From an uncultured beta proteobacterium (GTDB lineage Bacteria; Pseudomonadota; Gammaproteobacteria; Burkholderiales; Burkholderiaceae_C): a stretch of 41,397 nucleotides of DNA. The stretch is from the NCBI GenBank assembly GCA_903886275.1, contig CAISLN010000111.1, positions 1-41,397 on the forward strand. The letters are read 5' to 3'. Both the position numbers and the translations under genes were made by a program. Below are positions 34,337 through 41,397 of this stretch, piece by piece (positions within the stretch are counted from its first letter, which is position 1; every line of letters begins with the position of its first letter). The notes under the pieces are model-generated. The model was not told the DNA's origin and did no database searches. It worked only from the letters and a program-made list of their open reading frames with translations.

Positions 34337-35722
34337 ATGTCAACGTTCAACCCCATTGTGGCTTCCACGCTGGCGCTGAGTCGGCGCCAGCTGCTCAGCA
34401 CCAGCGGCGCTTTGCTGGGTTCGGGCCTGTTGAGTCGCCACCCATTGGCATGGTCTGCCGATAGGTTCGAACAGTACAAGCCCCGCTGGATGGCGGCCCA
34501 TTTCGACTGGAAGCAGCAGTCCGGCAAGACCCTTGTGTTGCGCGGCTTGCAGCATCCCTGGATGACGAGCATCGTGCCCCTGCTGCCGCACTTCACGCGG
34601 CTCACCGGCATCGCGGTCAATATCCAGATCAAGGCGTTGACCCAGTCCGAGACCAGCTACATAGCCGACCTCAATGCCAAGGCGTCCAGCCCCGATGTCT
34701 ACATGGTTTGGTCCTTGAGTCAGGCGATTTCGGGCAAGCTGCTGGAGCCTCTGGATGCCTTTGTTGCCAATCCGAATTTGAGCGACCCCACCTGGTGGGA
34801 CGCCAGCGATGTGTTTCCCTCGGCCCGGTCTTTCCAGACCTGGAGCGACAAAAGACAGTATGCGATGGCCATCACGGCCGAAGCCCAAACCCTGTTCGTT
34901 AACCATCGCCTGCTGCGCCAAAAGGGCCTGGCCATGCCCACCACCATGGAGGAGTTGTTGCGCGTGGCCAAGGCGCTAAAGACGCCGACTGTCGCGGGCA
35001 TGGTGATGCGCGCCAAGGCCAGTGGCGATGCCAGTCCCTGGTCTGCGGGTGGCTTTGTTTTTTCCTACGGCGGCGCCATCATGACACCCGGTGGGCAACT
35101 CGAGCTCAACAGCCCCGAGACGGTTGAGGCGGTTGAGATATATGGCCGTTTGTTGCGCGAGGCCGGCCCAGTGGGGGTGGGCAATTACCACTGGCAGGAA
35201 TGCCTGAGTGATTTCATGGCCGGACGGGCCGCCATCGGTTGCGATTCATCCAACTTTGTCACGGACATCGCCGACACCAAGAAAAGCAAAATTGCCAGCA
35301 GCGTGGTGTATGGCGCTTTGCCCAGGGCCGGCATGTTGCCCGCCAAGCCGAATATGTGGCATTGGACGGCTGGCATCAATGCCAACTCGCAGCAAAAGGA
35401 GGCCGCCTGGCTGTTTCTGCAGTGGGCGACCTCCAAGCCCACCTGCGAATTGGCTGCTGCCATCGGATTGGCGACGCCCAGGGCTTCGAGCTGGAACGCT
35501 GCGGCCTTTCAGCAGCGCTTTGGCAAACAGGCGGCGCAGGCCGCACTCGCCAACCTGAAGTCTGCCGACGGTGACCTGTTCAAGGCCACCTGGTTTCATC
35601 CCAAGAGCCAGCAAATTCTGGACCACTTCGGTGTCGCCATCAACGAAGTGGTAACCGGCGCCAAGACAGCCAAGGCCGCACTGGGCGACGCGACGGTGCT
35701 GATTCAAAAAGCCATGGCTTGA
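34337..35722 (+). CDS. orphan extracellular solute-binding protein (family 1), Tat-exported
   Basis: From the ATG at 34337 the product is 461 residues with a twin-arginine signal, LSRRQLLSTSGALLGSGLLS, and a family 1 solute-binding fold typical of sugar ABC transporters. Supporting segments are VNIQIKALTQSETSYIADLN, SPDVYMVWSLSQAISGKLLE, FVNHRLLRQKGLAMPTTMEE, FMAGRAAIGCDSS and NSQQKEAAWLFLQWATS. A perfect AGGAGG lies six bases upstream. No permease or ATPase gene accompanies it. Its only neighbour is a convergent hybrid histidine kinase, so it may feed a distant transporter or serve as a sensory partner (inference). A longer upstream frame from 33896 is not supported by the Tat signal or the ribosome binding site. 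Confidence 0.9.
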   Translation: MSTFNPIVASTLALSRRQLLSTSGALLGSGLLSRHPLAWSADRFEQYKPRWMAAHFDWKQQSGKTLVLRGLQHPWMTSIVPLLPHFTRLTGIAVNIQIKALTQSETSYIADLNAKASSPDVYMVWSLSQAISGKLLEPLDAFVANPNLSDPTWWDASDVFPSARSFQTWSDKRQYAMAITAEAQTLFVNHRLLRQKGLAMPTTMEELLRVAKALKTPTVAGMVMRAKASGDASPWSAGGFVFSYGGAIMTPGGQLELNSPETVEAVEIYGRLLREAGPVGVGNYHWQECLSDFMAGRAAIGCDSSNFVTDIADTKKSKIASSVVYGALPRAGMLPAKPNMWHWTAGINANSQQKEAAWLFLQWATSKPTCELAAAIGLATPRASSWNAAAFQQRFGKQAAQAALANLKSADGDLFKATWFHPKSQQILDHFGVAINEVVTGAKTAKAALGDATVLIQKAMA

Positions 35723-35755
35723 AGCGGCTTGGGCCTGAACGGCCCGTTGGTGCCT

Positions 35756-39421
<3,666 letters not shown>

Positions 39422-39424
39422 AAA

Positions 39425-39457
39425 TGGCACCTCCGCTCAGTGCGAGCCAAGGTGCCA
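39425..39457 (-). promoter_or_regulatory. hairpin overlapping the ribosome binding site of the hybrid kinase
   Basis: In the mRNA sense TGGCACCT is followed 17 nt later by AGGTGCCA. The 3' arm begins inside the GGAGG ribosome binding site of the kinase gene. If the stem forms it would hide part of that site, so it could limit translation. It is only an 8-bp stem with a long loop. Confidence 0.35.
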
Positions 39458-39523
39458 ATGCACGGTCAGGCTACGGGCGCATCTTATATTTGCCCGAATG
39501 GGAGTGCAAACAACAGCCTTGGC

Positions 39524-41397
39524 TTAGCCCGTGTTGCGCAAGCCCGCCGCAATCCCGTTGATGGAGATGTGGATGCCGCGCTGCACGCGCTCGTCGGCAA
39601 TGCCTGCGCGGTAGCGGCGCACCAGTTCGACCTGCAGGTGGTGCAAAGGGTCGATGTAGGGGAAGCGGTGCTTGATGGAGCGCTGTAGCGAGGCGTTGTT
39701 GGCCAGGCGCTGCTTGTCGCCGGTGATCTGGTTGAGGGCTTGGCTGGTGGCATGCCATTCGGTCTCGATGGCGCTGAAGATTTTTTTGCGCAGCTTGGTG
39801 TCGCTCACCAGTTCGGCATAGCGCGAGGCCAGGGCCAGATCGCTCTTGGCCATCACCATGTCCATGTTGGAGAGCAGGGTCTTGAAGAAGGGCCACTGCT
39901 TGTACATTTTTTGCAGCAGGGCCAAGCGCTCCTTGCTCTGCGCCGGTGTGGCGCCTTCGATAAAGGCGTTCACGGCCGAGCCAAAACCAAACCAGCCCGG
40001 CAGCGTCAAACGGCACTGGCCCCAGCTAAAGCCCCAGGGGATAGCGCGCAGGTCTTCGATGGCCTGCGTGGCCTTGCGCGAAGCCGGGCGCGAGCCGATG
40101 TTGAGTTCGGCAATTTCGCGCAGCGGCGTCGAGCTGAAAAAGTATTCGGTAAAGCCGGGGGTCTCGTAGACCAGGGCGCGGTAGGCCGCCATGCTGAGCT
40201 GCGAGAGTTCGGCAGCCGCGTCCAGAAAGGCCTTGGTGGCCGACTTGGTGGGCTGCAAGAGCGTGGCCTCCAGCGTGGCTGCGACCAGGGTCTCCAGGTT
40301 GCGCCGGCCGATTTCGGGGTTGGCGTATTTGGAGCCAATCACCTCGCCCTGTTCGGTCAGGCGGATCTGGCCGCGCACGGTGCCGGGGGGCTGGGCCAAA
40401 ATGGCCTGGTAGCTCGGGCCGCCGCCACGCCCCACCGTGCCGCCACGGCCATGGAACATGCGCAGCTTGATCTTGTGGTTTTTGGCCAGCTCGTCAAACA
40501 GCTCGACCAGCGCAATCTCGGCGCGGTAGAGCTCCCAGTTGCTGGTGAAGATGCCGCCGTCCTTGTTGCTGTCGGAATAGCCCAGCATGATGTCCTGCTC
40601 GGCGCCGCTGCGCTGCACCAGCGCCTTGACACCGCTCAGGGCGTAGAACTCGCGCATGATGGGCGCGGCATTGCGCAGGTCTTCGATCGTTTCAAACAGC
40701 GGCACCACGATCAGGTCGCACAGGGTGGACGGGTCGTCGAGCGTGCCGCGCAGTAGGCCGACCTCTTTTTGCAGCAGCAGCACTTCGAGCAGGTCGCTTA
40801 CGCTTTCGGTGTGGCTGATGATGTAGTGGCGTATCGCTTCGGCGCCAAAGCGCTCGCGCATGACTTTGGCGGTTTCGAAAATTTCAATTTCACTGCGCGT
40901 CTTGTCCGAATACACGGTGCCCAGCACACGCAGGGGTCGGGCATCGTTGAGCAAGCGCAGCAGCAGGCTGCGTTTGGCCATCTCATCGAGCCCGGTATAG
41001 GCAGGTTCCAACCGTGCAACAGCCAGCAGTTCGGCCACTACCGCTTCGTGCTGATCCGAACTCTGGCGCAGATCGACCGTGGCCAAGTGGAAGCCGAAGA
41101 CCTCAACGGCACGGATCAGCGGATGCAGCCGCTGCGCCGCCAGTGCGTTGCCGTGTTCGCCCTGTAACGAGGCTTCGATCGTGCGCAGGTCAGCCAGGAA
41201 GGCCTGTGCGTTGGGGTAGGCGTTTTGCGGCGGCACGGCGTGGCGCGAGGCTTCGCCGCCGGTGAGATCGTGCAGGGCGGCGGCGAGCCGGGCATAAACG
41301 CCGATCAGGGCGCGCCGGTAGGGCTCGTCCTTGCGGTGTTCGTTGCGGTCGGGGGACGCATCGGCCAGCGCTTGCATGGCCGGCAGGCAGCCTGCCA
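39524..41397 (-). CDS. ppc: phosphoenolpyruvate carboxylase, C-terminal two thirds, runs off the window
   Basis: The frame is open from the right edge to a stop at 39524 and encodes about 624 residues of a protein that is normally 900-950 long. Catalytic motifs are present: [30 protein letters not shown], the PEP/bicarbonate-binding [20 protein letters not shown], and the family C-terminus GLRNTG. It carboxylates PEP to oxaloacetate, replenishing the TCA cycle. An in-frame ATG at 41377 is internal, because coding sequence continues upstream of it to the edge. It is transcribed in the same direction as the hybrid kinase, with 93 nt between them. Confidence 0.95.
   Translation of the reverse strand, partial: AGCLPAMQALADASPDRNEHRKDEPYRRALIGVYARLAAALHDLTGGEASRHAVPPQNAYPNAQAFLADLRTIEASLQGEHGNALAAQRLHPLIRAVEVFGFHLATVDLRQSSDQHEAVVAELLAVARLEPAYTGLDEMAKRSLLLRLLNDARPLRVLGTVYSDKTRSEIEIFETAKVMRERFGAEAIRHYIISHTESVSDLLEVLLLQKEVGLLRGTLDDPSTLCDLIVVPLFETIEDLRNAAPIMREFYALSGVKALVQRSGAEQDIMLGYSDSNKDGGIFTSNWELYRAEIALVELFDELAKNHKIKLRMFHGRGGTVGRGGGPSYQAILAQPPGTVRGQIRLTEQGEVIGSKYANPEIGRRNLETLVAATLEATLLQPTKSATKAFLDAAAELSQLSMAAYRALVYETPGFTEYFFSSTPLREIAELNIGSRPASRKATQAIEDLRAIPWGFSWGQCRLTLPGWFGFGSAVNAFIEGATPAQSKERLALLQKMYKQWPFFKTLLSNMDMVMAKSDLALASRYAELVSDTKLRKKIFSAIETEWHATSQALNQITGDKQRLANNASLQRSIKHRFPYIDPLHHLQVELVRRYRAGIADERVQRGIHISINGIAAGLRNTG

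Overview
The window reads as chromosomal DNA from a GC-rich betaproteobacterium, most likely Burkholderiales close to Comamonadaceae. This rests on codon use, on a full-length argH beside an AlgZ/AlgR-type two-component pair, and on ppc at the right edge; no rRNA or tRNA gene was seen. Genes are tightly packed, with many 4-nt ATGA overlaps inside operons.

Layout. (1) 0.3-3.6 kb, minus strand: a five-gene operon with an FtsX/MacB-type ABC ATPase and permease, a small Cys/His-rich exported protein and two paralogous DUF3299 periplasmic proteins with CxxC motifs. (2) 3.7-7.2 kb: a PP1-like metallophosphoesterase, a CAP/SCP-domain lipoprotein and an FMN-dependent L-lactate dehydrogenase. (3) 7.3-7.95 kb: decayed DNA with an N-terminally truncated PIN-domain toxin, a GGGGTT run and a strong palindrome. 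(4) 8.0-19.5 kb: penicillin-binding protein 1C (pbpC) and a full-length thioester-type bacterial alpha-2-macroglobulin (A2M). These two are normally adjacent but are split here by about 3 kb. The intervening DNA carries an A2M tail remnant coupled to pbpC, an IS1380-like transposase fragment, and a 667-residue exported protein made of twenty 23-residue repeats plus a peptidoglycan-binding domain. (5) 19.7-21.7 kb: a methyl-accepting chemotaxis protein and a small lipoprotein. (6) 21.8-25.1 kb: argH divergent from a LytS/AlgZ-type kinase and an AlgR-type regulator. (7) 25.2-29.0 kb, minus strand: a TetR - HlyD adaptor - permease - ATPase exporter operon in which every junction is a 4-nt overlap, with a 20-bp palindrome in the leader. 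(8) 29.4-33.3 kb, plus strand: a sulfur-redox operon of octaheme tetrathionate-reductase-family cytochrome, b-type cytochrome, monoheme cytochrome c and a three-domain periplasmic rhodanese. (9) 33.3-34.3 kb: a decayed stretch with a cytochrome b561 fragment. (10) 34.3-39.4 kb: an orphan Tat-exported solute-binding protein convergent with a large hybrid histidine kinase. (11) 39.5 kb to the edge: ppc, C-terminal part.

How the parts may work together. The octaheme operon looks like a periplasmic module for oxidised sulfur compounds: the b-type protein links it to the quinone pool, the small cytochrome c shuttles electrons, and the rhodanese handles sulfane sulfur. Its promoter has a GC-tract palindrome (TACCCCATGGGGTA) between the -35 and -10 boxes. 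That position and form suggest a CsoR/CstR-type repressor, though none is encoded in the window. The A2M, PbpC and repeat/peptidoglycan-binding proteins form a periplasmic envelope block. The repeat protein is the best candidate for something undescribed. Its two ten-repeat halves each follow a cysteine, and a third cysteine precedes the wall-binding domain.
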